From an uncultured Sphingomonas sp. (GTDB lineage Bacteria > Pseudomonadota > Alphaproteobacteria > Sphingomonadales > Sphingomonadaceae), in NCBI GenBank assembly GCA_902806295.1, contig CADCWB010000145.1, positions 1-53,077 of the forward strand: a DNA stretch of 53,077 nt. Reading direction: 5' to 3'. How positions within the stretch are numbered: position 1 is the first letter of the stretch; each line of letters begins with the position of its first letter. The position numbers and the translations under genes are program-made. This document shows positions 7,246 through 18,609 of the stretch, in pieces. Below the pieces are notes generated by a model. The model was not told the DNA's origin. It saw only the letters and a program-made list of their open reading frames with translations, and ran no database searches.

Positions 7246-9621
7246 TCAGATGGCCAGGCGCAGCTCCCTGCGTGGAGCGCCAATCGTGGCGCGGGCCTGG
7301 TCCAGGCGGCGGAAGGTGGCGAGCGCCTGTCCGACGATCTGGTCCATGTTGTAGTAGCGGTAAGTCGCCAGCCGCCCGACAAACGTCACGCCCGGGGTGG
7401 CATCGGCCAGCGCCTCATACTTCTTGAACAGCAGCTGGTTCTCCGGCCGCGGGATCGGATAGTAGGGATCGCCCTCCGCCGACGGATATTCCAGCGTGAT
7501 GGTGGTCCGCGGATGGGTCTGCCCGGTCATGTGCTTATACTCGGAGATCCGGGTGTAAGGGGTTTCCGTGTCCGGGTAGTTGACCACCGCCACCGGCTGG
7601 AACTGGTCCTTCTCAATGGTCGAGTGGACGAAGCGCAGCGAGCGATACGGCAGCTTGCCGAAGCGCCACTCGAAATATTCGTCGATCGGGCCCGTGTAGA
7701 TCACGTGCGCGGCGTCGATCTCGCCCTGAACGTCGCGGAAGTCGGTGCCGAGCGACTTGTCGATCAGCGGGTGGTCCAGCATCCGCTCGAACATCCGGGT
7801 ATAGCCCTCCAGCGGCATGATCTGGTGGGTGTCGGTGAAGTAGCGGTCGTCCGTGTTGGTCCGCGTCGGGATCCGGCTGGTCACCTGCTTGTCGAGCTCC
7901 GACGGATCGAGGCCCCACTGCTTGCGGGTATAGCCACGGAAGAACAGTTCATAGAGCTCCCGGCCCACGGCGTTGATGACCACGTCTTCCGAGGTACGGA
8001 TGTCGGCAACGGGTTCCGCCCGCGCGGCCAGGAACTCGGCGGCCTCCTCGTCGGTCTTGAGCCCCGCATTGAACAGCTGGTTCAAGGTGGTGCGGTTGAT
8101 CGGAATCGGCACCTGCATATCGCGGACGTTGGCGAGCACCCGGTGCTCGTACGGCCGCCATTGGGTGAAGTGCGACAGGTAGCTGACGATCTCGTCCGAG
8201 TTGGCGTGAAAGATGTGCGGCCCGTACTTGTGGTACAGGATGCCATGCTCGTTCAGTTCGTCGTAGGCATTGCCGGCGACGTGCGGACGCTTGTCGAGCA
8301 TCAGCACGCGCGCGCCATGCTGGGTCGCCAGCCGCTCGGCCAGCACCGAGCCCGCGAAACCGCAGCCGACCACAAGATAGTCGTACTTCTTGGCCTTCGG
8401 CATGGAGGTATAGTGGCCCGCGCCGAACGCCGGGCGCTCGATCTTGCGGGCCGGCTCCACGACCTGGTCGATCAGCGCCGCCATCCGGGCCTGGGTCGTG
8501 TCCCAGCTCATGTCGGCCAGCAGCAGGTCGACCTCGGCGAGCCATTCGTCACTCGAACGGGCGAGTTCGAGCGCCCGGTCGCAGGCGTCGACGAACTGCT
8601 CCGGCGTGCCGGCGATGCGCACCCCGGCGACCTTCTCGTAGTGACGCTTGACGTCGCGGATCGGGGTAGAGACCACCGGCCGCCCCGCGGCGAGATATTC
8701 GGGGGTCTTGGTCGGCGAGATGAAGCGGGTCGCCTCGTTGATGGCGAACGGCATCAGCGCGACGTCCCAGCCCGATAGGTAGGACGGCAGCTCGTCGTAG
8801 CTTTTGCCGCCGAGGTAGTGGATGTTATCGCGGCGGGGCAGTTCGTCGTCCGCGATTTTCACCACCGGACCGACCATCACCAGCTGCCAGTCGGGGCGGG
8901 CGTCAGCAACGGCTTCGATCAGCGCAAGGTCGATCCGTTCGTCGATCACGCCGTAGAAGCCGAGCCGCGGGCGAGCGATTGCCGACTGGTCAGCCGGATC
9001 GGCCAGGCCGGCGCGGGCGCGGCCGAAATGCTTGCGATCGACCGACGAAGGGAAGGGGTGGACGTTGCCGTGGCGCTTCTTCTTGGCCTCATAGAGCGAG
9101 TAACCACCGGTGAAGACCACGTCGGCGGCGTTCAGCAGCTCGGTCTCGAGATTCAGCAATTCCTGCGGCGCGAAGCGGAAGGCGGACAGCTCGTCCATGC
9201 AGTCATAGACGGTCGCCAGCGCATCCAGGTGCCGCGAGAAGGGCAGCATCATCGGTGTGTAATACCAGCGGATGAACTTGCCGTGCAGCGGCGCGACGAA
9301 TTGGTCGAGCAGCCCGCTCAGCACGGTCTGTTGCGCCTGTGCGTCGAGCCCCTCAGGGAGCAGCGGAGTGACGATGGTCAGGTTCGGCACGTCCTTCGAC
9401 GGACGGGCGTTGAGCGAGGGACCTTGGCCGGCAGGAGCGGGGATGGCCTCTTCCCAGACCACCACCGGCATCGACTTGGCGAAGCGGCCCATCAGGTGCT
9501 GCGGACGCTGGAATACGAATTCCCACCGCAGGTGCGAGAAGCAGATGAGAGTGGTCTGCTTGGTGGGGAACGCCGGAGCCGGTGTATTTCCCTCGTTACC
9601 TACGCCGACGTTATTCAACAT
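7246..9621 (-). CDS. glf: Fusion: glycosyltransferase + UDP-galactopyranose mutase
   Basis: A 791-residue fused enzyme. Residues 1 to about 400 resemble GT-B glycosyltransferases (FSHLRWEFVFQRPQHL at the start; GFYGVIDERID and SPTKTPEYLAAGRPVVSTP in the donor domain). Residue 407 onward is a full UDP-galactopyranose mutase: YDYLVVGCGFAGSVLAERLA is the FAD-binding fold, and KYGPHIFHAN, GYTRKQWG and PYRSLRF are family motifs. The mutase converts UDP-Galp to UDP-Galf, so the fused transferase may add galactofuranose. The join has no ribosome site, so one polypeptide is expected. ATG 9621 fits AGGTGAG better than the GTG two codons upstream. Confidence 0.93.
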   Translation of the reverse strand: MLNNVGVGNEGNTPAPAFPTKQTTLICFSHLRWEFVFQRPQHLMGRFAKSMPVVVWEEAIPAPAGQGPSLNARPSKDVPNLTIVTPLLPEGLDAQAQQTVLSGLLDQFVAPLHGKFIRWYYTPMMLPFSRHLDALATVYDCMDELSAFRFAPQELLNLETELLNAADVVFTGGYSLYEAKKKRHGNVHPFPSSVDRKHFGRARAGLADPADQSAIARPRLGFYGVIDERIDLALIEAVADARPDWQLVMVGPVVKIADDELPRRDNIHYLGGKSYDELPSYLSGWDVALMPFAINEATRFISPTKTPEYLAAGRPVVSTPIRDVKRHYEKVAGVRIAGTPEQFVDACDRALELARSSDEWLAEVDLLLADMSWDTTQARMAALIDQVVEPARKIERPAFGAGHYTSMPKAKKYDYLVVGCGFAGSVLAERLATQHGARVLMLDKRPHVAGNAYDELNEHGILYHKYGPHIFHANSDEIVSYLSHFTQWRPYEHRVLANVRDMQVPIPINRTTLNQLFNAGLKTDEEAAEFLAARAEPVADIRTSEDVVINAVGRELYELFFRGYTRKQWGLDPSELDKQVTSRIPTRTNTDDRYFTDTHQIMPLEGYTRMFERMLDHPLIDKSLGTDFRDVQGEIDAAHVIYTGPIDEYFEWRFGKLPYRSLRFVHSTIEKDQFQPVAVVNYPDTETPYTRISEYKHMTGQTHPRTTITLEYPSAEGDPYYPIPRPENQLLFKKYEALADATPGVTFVGRLATYRYYNMDQIVGQALATFRRLDQARATIGAPRRELRLAI

Positions 9622-9746
9622 CCCCACTCACCTCACGCAAAAATGGCTGATAATGAACTTTTAAACTACGAAGCTCCGGTTCGGGTTCCATTGGCACGAA
9701 CTTTGCAGCGGCCTAAATTGCTGCACTGCGGCAAAGCGAGCTGAAA

Positions 9747-9776
9747 GGAGCGCCAGTCCGAGTAGGCCGGCGCTCC
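9747..9776 (-). terminator. Possible intrinsic terminator of the KGG-protein gene
   Basis: GGAGCGCC (9747-9754) pairs with GGCGCTCC (9769-9776) around a 14-nt loop, about 15 nt past the stop of the leftward KGG gene. On the minus strand the hairpin is followed only by TTTC, so it is a weak terminator at best. Confidence 0.35.
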
Positions 9777-9790
9777 CCGCGCTCAATTCG

Positions 9791-9979
9791 TCAGGCGAGC
9801 TCGACGATGCGGGTGCGGCTGGCGCGGCCACCTTCACGGCCGGCGGCTGCCGCCCGCTCGCGATTGTTGGCGAAGTTGCCGCCCGACGCCTTGCCGCCCT
9901 TGCTGGCGATCTCTTTCTGCTTGTTGGGGTCCATGGCTGCAAAGCCACGCCGCGAACGGCCGCCGTCAGACTGAATCAT
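9791..9979 (-). CDS. KGG-repeat (YciG/GsiB-like) stress protein
   Basis: A 62-residue hydrophilic protein with KGG-type repeats: RGFAAMDP, then IASKGGKASGG, and RAAAAGREGGRASR. These repeats are found in YciG and in the Bacillus general-stress protein GsiB, whose molecular function is uncertain. The start ATG 9979 has a GGAAGAG ribosome site; an inner ATG (MDPNKQ) is a less likely start. A promoter-like GCAAC-N16-CGTT sequence lies about 45-68 nt upstream, consistent with control by an EcfG-type general stress sigma factor (inference). Confidence 0.85.
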   Translation of the reverse strand: MIQSDGGRSRRGFAAMDPNKQKEIASKGGKASGGNFANNRERAAAAGREGGRASRTRIVELA

Positions 9980-10022
9980 TATCGCTCTTCCCTCTCTTGA
10001 TTGTTCATTCGAGCGAAAGGAA

Positions 10023-10047
10023 AACGGAGCGGACAGTACAGCGTTGC
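10023..10047 (-). promoter_or_regulatory. Candidate EcfG-type stress promoter for the KGG gene
   Basis: On the minus strand GCAAC (10047-10043) is followed after 16 nt by CGTT (10026-10023). The alphaproteobacterial EcfG/SigT consensus is GGAAC-N16/17-CGTT, so this is one mismatch away. It faces the KGG stress-protein gene and would give a leader of about 35 nt. Confidence 0.4.
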
Positions 10048-10192
10048 CGATCTTAACCTTGTTTAGGACGATTGTTCGCTGCAGCTAGCGAGCTGTAAAC
10101 AAAGGGTTTGAGACGACAATCCATTGTTCCCCCTCGGCGGTGAAGGGCTCCGAGTTGACGGCGGCGGCGGCGGGCGCGAAGAGCTTCGGCCC

Positions 10193-11715
<1,523 letters not shown>

Positions 11716-11719
<4 letters not shown>

Positions 11720-11943
11720 GTAGCGCCTTGGATTTCACAACTGTCGTTCTAATTCTTGCAGCTGGCGTTTTCCTCTGGGGCACCGTGTCCGGGCTTCTTA
11801 CAGGCAAGAACAACATTGTCGGCGTTGGGCAGAACAGGGCTGATGCACCAGCACGATATTGGACGGTCGTCATGGTTGATGCGGCGCTTGCGAGCGTTCT
11901 GATATGGTATCTGGCATTTGTGCACCAAGGAGGCTTGCTCTGA
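11716..11943 (+). CDS. Small two-TM membrane protein in the propionate operon
   Basis: A 75-residue protein that starts with GTG overlapping the pccB stop (GTGA) and ends in a CTGA overlap with the epimerase gene. Two hydrophobic helices are clear: LDFTTVVLILAAGVFLWG near the N-terminus and VVMVDAALASVLIWYLAFV near the C-terminus, joined by a short polar loop (GKNNIVGVGQNRADAPAR). I do not recognise a family. The tight overlaps on both sides support a real translated gene. The function is unknown. Confidence 0.7.
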
Positions 11944-12359
11944 AACTCGGACCCTTGAACCATGTCGGGGTGGCGACGCCTTCGATCGAGCGGAGCTTGC
12001 AACTTTACCTCAGCCTGTTCGGCGCCGAGCCGTCCTCGCCGCCGTTCGACCTGCCGGCGCAGGGCGTGCGCGTGTGTTTCGTCGATGCGCCGAATTCGCA
12101 GGTCGAGTTGATCGAGCCACTCGGGCCGGGGTCCCCGATCGCCAAGTTCCTGGAGAAGAACCCGGAGGGTGGGCAGCATCACCTTTGCTTCGAGGTGCCG
12201 GACATCGAGCAGGCGAGGGCGTGGTTCGAGGGGCAGGGCGCGCGGTTGCTGGGGCCGACGCGGATCGGCGCGCATGGGACGCCGATCTTCTTCCTGCACC
12301 CCAAAGACACGGGCGGGGTGCTGACGGAGATTATGGAGTCGCCCAAGCAGGCGCATTAG
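11940..12359 (+). CDS. mce: Methylmalonyl-CoA epimerase
   Basis: The epimerase turns (S)- into (R)-methylmalonyl-CoA between the carboxylase and the mutase. The 139-residue VOC-fold protein has LNHVGVATPS with a metal His at the N-terminus, GGQHHLCFEV with a further metal His, and VLTEIME with the C-terminal metal Glu. The best start is CTG 11940, 6 nt after a perfect AAGGAGG and in a CTGA overlap with the preceding stop. ATG 11904 is in frame but has no ribosome site and lies 40 nt inside the upstream gene. TTG 11955 is too far from the ribosome site. Confidence 0.92.
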   Translation: MKLGPLNHVGVATPSIERSLQLYLSLFGAEPSSPPFDLPAQGVRVCFVDAPNSQVELIEPLGPGSPIAKFLEKNPEGGQHHLCFEVPDIEQARAWFEGQGARLLGPTRIGAHGTPIFFLHPKDTGGVLTEIMESPKQAH

Positions 12360-12362
12360 GTT

Positions 12363-12450
12363 TTCACACGAAGGCGCGAGGAGAAGAATATGGCACGAAG
12401 GAGTGCGCTCTTCTTCGCGCCGTCCTTTCTCCTCCGTGCTTTGGTGCGAA
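12363..12450. repeat. Imperfect palindromic repeat between epimerase and mutase genes
   Basis: TTCACACGAAGGCGCG...GGAGAAG on the left pairs imperfectly with a right half ending CTTTGGTGCGAA (rc TTCGCACCAAAG). The inner part (GGAGAAGAA / TTCTTCGCGCC) can also pair. It resembles dispersed intergenic repeats of sphingomonads. No gene is visible in it. Confidence 0.55.
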
Positions 12451-12496
12451 AATCCAGCCGAATGCGCGCTTCCAAGCGGTCTCTCGTTTAAGGGAC

Positions 12497-12522
12497 TGGA
12501 CCCCGGCTTTCGCCGGGGTACA
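12497..12522. repeat. Short hairpin repeat just upstream of the mutase start
   Basis: ACCCCGGC-TTTC-GCCGGGGT is a perfect 8-bp hairpin (12500-12519) inside a TGGACCCCGGC...GCCGGGGTACA unit, a repeat type often seen between sphingomonad genes. It ends about 12 nt before the mutase ATG, and the CAGGA that serves as ribosome site begins at its edge. Confidence 0.6.
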
Positions 12523-12533
12523 GGATGTGCCCC

Positions 12534-14761
<2,228 letters not shown>

Positions 14762-14765
<4 letters not shown>

Positions 14766-15124
14766 TCAATGAGGAGCAATCGCAGCTTCCTGCCAAGCTG
14801 GAACGCTCGGGCGATTACGACCTCCTGCTGTACGATTATTCCAAGCACCTGCTGTCGCTTGCACGGATCAGCATCGGCGGGGTCATCACGCTGGCGCAAT
14901 CGTCGGTCGGCAAGACGATTCCGACCAGGGATATCGGCGTCGTGGTCATCATCTTGGCACTGAGCGGTGTTGCGGCGCTGTCGTGCACCGCTGCTGTGCT
15001 TCGCGCTCGCAGTGACGGCGCGCCACTAGGCAAAGCCGCGTCCTACATGCATCAGGGCGCGATGGGTTTGCTCGGGGTCGGCTTTGGCTGGTTTCTGATG
15101 AGCTGGCTGAATAATCTATGGTGA
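14762..15124 (+). CDS. Small membrane protein between mutase and pccA
   Basis: A 120-residue protein that starts in an ATGA overlap with the mutase stop. After a polar N-terminus (NEEQSQLPAKLERSGDYD) come hydrophobic segments at about residues 31-45 (ARISIGGVITLAQ), 58-80 (IGVVVIILALSGVAALSCTA) and 97-115 (GAMGLLGVGFGWFLMSWL). I do not recognise a family. The next gene downstream is a diverged, frameshifted copy: both share the LLYD..KHL..L...GGV pattern. The role is unknown; its place suggests co-expression with the propionate genes. Confidence 0.7.
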
Positions 15125-15251
15125 GCGACCGCATCTGCCGAACTTGATCCTGCAAACGGCTTCCAATCCGGTTTGGAAAGGCAAGCGGACCCTCACCAGG
15201 CCTGGGTTTCGCGGCTCGCCATGGATACGCGGCCTAACAGGGGGGAGCGGT

Positions 15252-15591
15252 ATGGAGGACGACGAGACACCACCGGGCCGCGATCCGGAGCGACTGCTGT
15301 ACGACTGTGTTCAAGCATCTCACTTCGCTGTCGCTGCTGACCCTGGGCGGCGTTCTGTCCATTTCTCAAGTCGGTGAGGCGCAGGTCGAGCGATCGAAGC
15401 TCTTGGTCGTGCTGGTGCTGGTGGCCGCGGCTGGGATCATGGCCTTTCATGGAGCCGAAAGGCTGGTGGGCGCTTTGGTCAGCCGCAAGCCCATGCCTCG
15501 CCAAGTCCAATGGATGCAGCGTGCTTCGCCGATTACCCTGACACTTGGGGTTGGCATGTTCATCGGCGTCTTCATGAGCGTGATGGAGTAG
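15252..15591 (+). pseudogene. Frameshifted paralogue of the preceding membrane-protein gene
   Basis: ATG 15252, with GGGGAG upstream, opens a frame reading MEDDETPPGRDPERLLYD, which then goes off into an unrelated tail and stops at 15377. In the +1 frame from about 15307 the sequence continues as FKHLTSLSLLTLGGVL and two further hydrophobic stretches to a stop at 15591. Aligned with the upstream protein (LLYDYSKHLLSLARISIGGV), the two frames form one protein if one base in the TGTG at 15306-15309 is removed. It could be a pseudogene, a sequencing error, or a shorter protein started at GTG 15307, although that GTG lacks a well-placed ribosome site. Confidence 0.65.
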
Positions 15592-15637
15592 CGGCCCAGC
15601 TTCCTATCTGCGGTTTGGGCGGCTACGCAGCGGCCCT

Positions 15638-17728
15638 ATGTTCTCCAAGATCCTCATCGCCAACCGTGGCGAAATTGCGTGCCGGGTTATCCGAACGGCC
15701 AAGCGTATGGGCATCAAGACCGTCGCGGTTTATTCCGACGCCGACGCCCGCGCTCCCCACGTCCGCATGGCCGATGAGAGCGTTCGGCTCGGGCCGGCGC
15801 CGGCGGCGCAATCCTACCTTGATGCCGAGCTGATCCTCGACGCAGTGCGCGCGACCGGGGCAGAGGCGGTGCATCCAGGTTATGGCTTCCTGTCCGAACG
15901 CGAGAGCTTCGCACTCGCGCTGAAAGAGGCCGGCGTCGCCTTCATCGGCCCGCCGCCACACGCCATCGCCGCCATGGGCGACAAGATCGAGTCCAAGAAG
16001 CTGGCGCGCGACGCAGGGGTGAACGTCGTGCCGGGTTATCTCGGCGACATTGCGACCACCGATGAAGCGGTGACGATCGCGGCCGACATTGGCTTCCCGG
16101 TGATGATGAAGGCCTCTGCCGGCGGCGGCGGCAAGGGCATGCGGCTGGCCTATAGCGAGCAGGACGTGCGCGAGGGCTTCGAGGCGACCAAGCGCGAAGG
16201 CCTCGCCAGCTTCGGCGACGACCGCGTGTTCATCGAGAAGTTCATCGAGGACCCGCGCCACATCGAGATCCAGGTGCTGGGCGATCAGCACGGCACCATC
16301 CTCTACCTGGGCGAGCGCGAATGCTCGATCCAGCGGCGCCACCAGAAGGTGGTGGAGGAAGCGCCCTCCCCGTTCGTCACTCCGGAGATGCGACGCGCGA
16401 TGGGCGAGCAGGCGGTCGCGCTGGCGCGGGCCGTGGGCTACTATAGCGCGGGCACGGTGGAGCTGATCGTCAACGGCGCGGACGCGTCGGGCCAGGGCTT
16501 CTACTTCCTCGAGATGAATACCCGCCTGCAGGTGGAGCATCCGGTGACCGAGGAGGTCACCGGGCTGGACCTGGTCGAGCAGATGATCCGCGTCGCGGCG
16601 GGCGAGAAGCTGGCGTTCGGGCAAGAGGACGTGCGACTCGACGGCTGGTCGATCGAGAACCGAGTGTATGCGGAGGATCCGTATCGGGGGTTCCTGCCGA
16701 GCACGGGGCGGCTGGTGCGGTACCAGCCGCCGGCCACCATCGACGATCTCCGTTCGTCCCGAGCGCAGTCGAGGGGCGCAGACGAGACGGCAGTTCAACG
16801 CCCCTCGACTGCGCTCGGGACGAACGGCGGAGGTGTTTCGGACTCGATAGTGCGCGTCGACGACGGCGTGTTCGAGGGCGGCGAGGTGTCGATGTTCTAC
16901 GACCCGATGATCGCCAAGCTGATCACCTGGGCCCCGACCCGTGAGGCCGCGATCGACGCGCAGGTCGAGGCGCTGGACGCGTTCGACATCCAGGGCATCG
17001 GCCACAACGTCGATTTCCTGTCCGCGCTGATGCAGCACCCGCGCTTCCGCTCGGGCGAGATCACGACGGGCTTCATCGCCGAGGAATACCCGGACGGCTT
17101 CACCGGCGCCCCGACCGACGAGACGCTGACCGCCGACCTGTCGGCCATCGCGGCCTTGATCGGGTCGGTGCATGAGCGGCGGGCGTCATTAATCGACGGG
17201 CAGCTGAACGGGCCGGTGCCGGTGCCGGAGGATCATGTTGTCCGGCTCGACGGTGGGGCTGAGCACCGCGTGCATTTCGAGCTGGACAAGGTGGTGGTGG
17301 ATGGCGCCGAGCCGCAGGTGCTGGAGGCCGAGTATGAGCCCGGCCAACGGCTCGTCCGGGCGCGCGTCGGCTCGCGGCAGCGGACGGTGCTGGTGGCGAA
17401 GGACGGCCGCTCATGGAAGATGACCACGCGGGGCGCCACGCACCGGGTGACGGTGATGACCCCGCTGGTGGCCGAACTCGCGCGGCACATGATCGAGAAG
17501 GTCGCGCCCGACCTGTCCCGCTATCTCCTGGCACCGATGCCCGGTCTGCTGACCCGGCTGGACGTCAAGGCTGGCGACAAAGTCGAGGCCGGCCAGCCGA
17601 TCGCGGTGGTCGAGGCGATGAAGATGGAGAACATCCTCCGCGCGGAGAAAAGCGCGACGGTGAAGGCGACCCCGGTAGGTGCGGGCGAGAGCCTCAGCGT
17701 CGATCAGGTGATCGTGGAGTTCGAGTGA
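15638..17728 (+). CDS. pccA: Propionyl-CoA carboxylase alpha subunit (with an in-frame palindromic insert)
   Basis: The biotin-bearing subunit, 696 residues, which carboxylates its own biotin using ATP and bicarbonate. Domains in order: biotin carboxylase N-terminal (MFSKILIANRGEIACRVI), ATP-grasp (MMKASAGGGGKGMR, EMNTRLQVEHPVTE), biotin carboxylase C-terminal, a middle domain, and a C-terminal biotinyl domain with the EAMKMEN motif whose Lys carries biotin. Residues about 372-397 are encoded by a perfect palindrome inserted between the QPP and IVRVDDGV segments of the biotin carboxylase C-terminal region, likely a surface loop. Without it the length matches the usual 660-670 residues. The start has no strong ribosome site. 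Confidence 0.95.
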   Translation: MFSKILIANRGEIACRVIRTAKRMGIKTVAVYSDADARAPHVRMADESVRLGPAPAAQSYLDAELILDAVRATGAEAVHPGYGFLSERESFALALKEAGVAFIGPPPHAIAAMGDKIESKKLARDAGVNVVPGYLGDIATTDEAVTIAADIGFPVMMKASAGGGGKGMRLAYSEQDVREGFEATKREGLASFGDDRVFIEKFIEDPRHIEIQVLGDQHGTILYLGERECSIQRRHQKVVEEAPSPFVTPEMRRAMGEQAVALARAVGYYSAGTVELIVNGADASGQGFYFLEMNTRLQVEHPVTEEVTGLDLVEQMIRVAAGEKLAFGQEDVRLDGWSIENRVYAEDPYRGFLPSTGRLVRYQPPATIDDLRSSRAQSRGADETAVQRPSTALGTNGGGVSDSIVRVDDGVFEGGEVSMFYDPMIAKLITWAPTREAAIDAQVEALDAFDIQGIGHNVDFLSALMQHPRFRSGEITTGFIAEEYPDGFTGAPTDETLTADLSAIAALIGSVHERRASLIDGQLNGPVPVPEDHVVRLDGGAEHRVHFELDKVVVDGAEPQVLEAEYEPGQRLVRARVGSRQRTVLVAKDGRSWKMTTRGATHRVTVMTPLVAELARHMIEKVAPDLSRYLLAPMPGLLTRLDVKAGDKVEAGQPIAVVEAMKMENILRAEKSATVKATPVGAGESLSVDQVIVEFE
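16750..16827. repeat. Perfect 29-bp palindromic element inserted in frame in pccA
   Basis: The arm at 16750-16778 (CCGTTCGTCC...GAGGGGCG) is the exact reverse complement of 16799-16827, separated by a 20-nt loop. The unit is 78 nt, exactly 26 codons, with no stop in the pccA frame. It encodes a peptide containing RAQSRGAD and QRPSTAL, related to the insert in the mutase gene. Confidence 0.9.
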
Positions 17729-17771
17729 TCGCGCCAACCCGGCGGGAAGAAGACCTAGGTCCGTGTGGGAC

Positions 17772-18533
17772 TCATGCCGTAGTGCCGCCGTCGACCGTTA
17801 CGCAGGCGCCAGTGACGGAGCGGGCATCCGGATGGCAGAGGTAAAGGATTGCGTGGGCAACCTCGTCGGCGGTCACCAGCCGGCCGTTGGCGTTAAGCGC
17901 TGCCAGCGAGGCGCGCGCCTCTTCCGCGCTGCGCTTGGTCACGCGGGCAATGCGCGCGGCGCTGTCGTCCACCATGGGCGTATCGACGAAGGCAGGGCAG
18001 ACGGCGTTCACCGTCAGTCTGGTCTTGGTATATTCGAGCGCCAGGCTCTTGGTCAGCCCGACGGCACCGTGCTTGGACGCGACATAGGGCGCGGCATAGG
18101 CGCCGCCGCGCAGGCCGGCGACGGAAGCGACGATCACCAGCCTTTTGTCCTCGCCCTCGAGCAGGTCGGGGAGGGCGAGCTGTGCCCCGTCGAACAAGGC
18201 GGTGAGATTGGTCGCGATGATCGCGTTCCACGTCTCACGGGGGGTGCGGAGAAAAGGGGCGCTGTCGCCGATCCCGGCGTTCAGGATGACGAGGTCGAGC
18301 GGGCCGTGCTGCGCGCGCGCGGCGGCGAAGCTCTGCTCAAGCACGACGCGGTCCGTGACGTCGCAGGGGAGCGCGAGTCCGCAGATCTCGTTTGCCACGC
18401 TCTCCAGCAGGTCGCCACGCCGGCCGAGCAGAGTCACGCGGGCGCCTTCGCGGGCCAGCGCCCGCGCCGCAGCGGCGCCGATGCCGGTGCCGCCGCCAGT
18501 GATCAGTGCGTGCTTGCCGCTTGCCCAGGCCAT
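17772..18533 (-). CDS. SDR family NAD(P)-dependent oxidoreductase
   Basis: A 253-residue classical short-chain dehydrogenase. ALITGGGTGIG at residues 9-19 is the nucleotide-binding glycine motif, LVILNAGIG is the NAG motif, VASVAG carries the catalytic Ser and YVASK the Tyr and Lys. The C-terminal VTGACVTVDGGTTA is typical. ATG 18533 has AAGGAGG 7 nt upstream, which rules out the longer frame. It is divergent from frmA (about 76 nt between starts) and converges on pccA. Relatives include 3-hydroxybutyrate and 3-hydroxyacyl-CoA dehydrogenases; the substrate is not evident. Confidence 0.9.
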   Translation of the reverse strand: MAWASGKHALITGGGTGIGAAAARALAREGARVTLLGRRGDLLESVANEICGLALPCDVTDRVVLEQSFAAARAQHGPLDLVILNAGIGDSAPFLRTPRETWNAIIATNLTALFDGAQLALPDLLEGEDKRLVIVASVAGLRGGAYAAPYVASKHGAVGLTKSLALEYTKTRLTVNAVCPAFVDTPMVDDSAARIARVTKRSAEEARASLAALNANGRLVTADEVAHAILYLCHPDARSVTGACVTVDGGTTA

Positions 18534-18609
18534 GTGGTTCCTCCTTGCGCGAAGCTTGGCCGACGGCATTCCGCGTGGCAAGGCGTCGCCTAGCCAGGAG
18601 ACTTCCCGA

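Noticed and set aside
10045..10080. CtrA box upstream of pccB (TTAACCTTGTTTAGG)
   Set aside because: The second half-site has two mismatches and there is no reason for CtrA control of this operon.
12360..12533. A cobalamin riboswitch before methylmalonyl-CoA mutase
   Set aside because: The region holds repeats only; I see no B12-box or other conserved riboswitch core.
15300..15312. Programmed frameshift in the small membrane-protein gene
   Set aside because: No slippery run or stimulating hairpin is visible next to the site; a plain one-base change is simpler.
15623..17173. 516-residue open frame on the minus strand opposite pccA
   Set aside because: It is opposite a well-conserved gene and shows no protein-like pattern of its own; long antisense frames are expected in GC-rich DNA. 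The same holds for 12822-14096, 5243-6790, 2241-3176 and 29742-31283.
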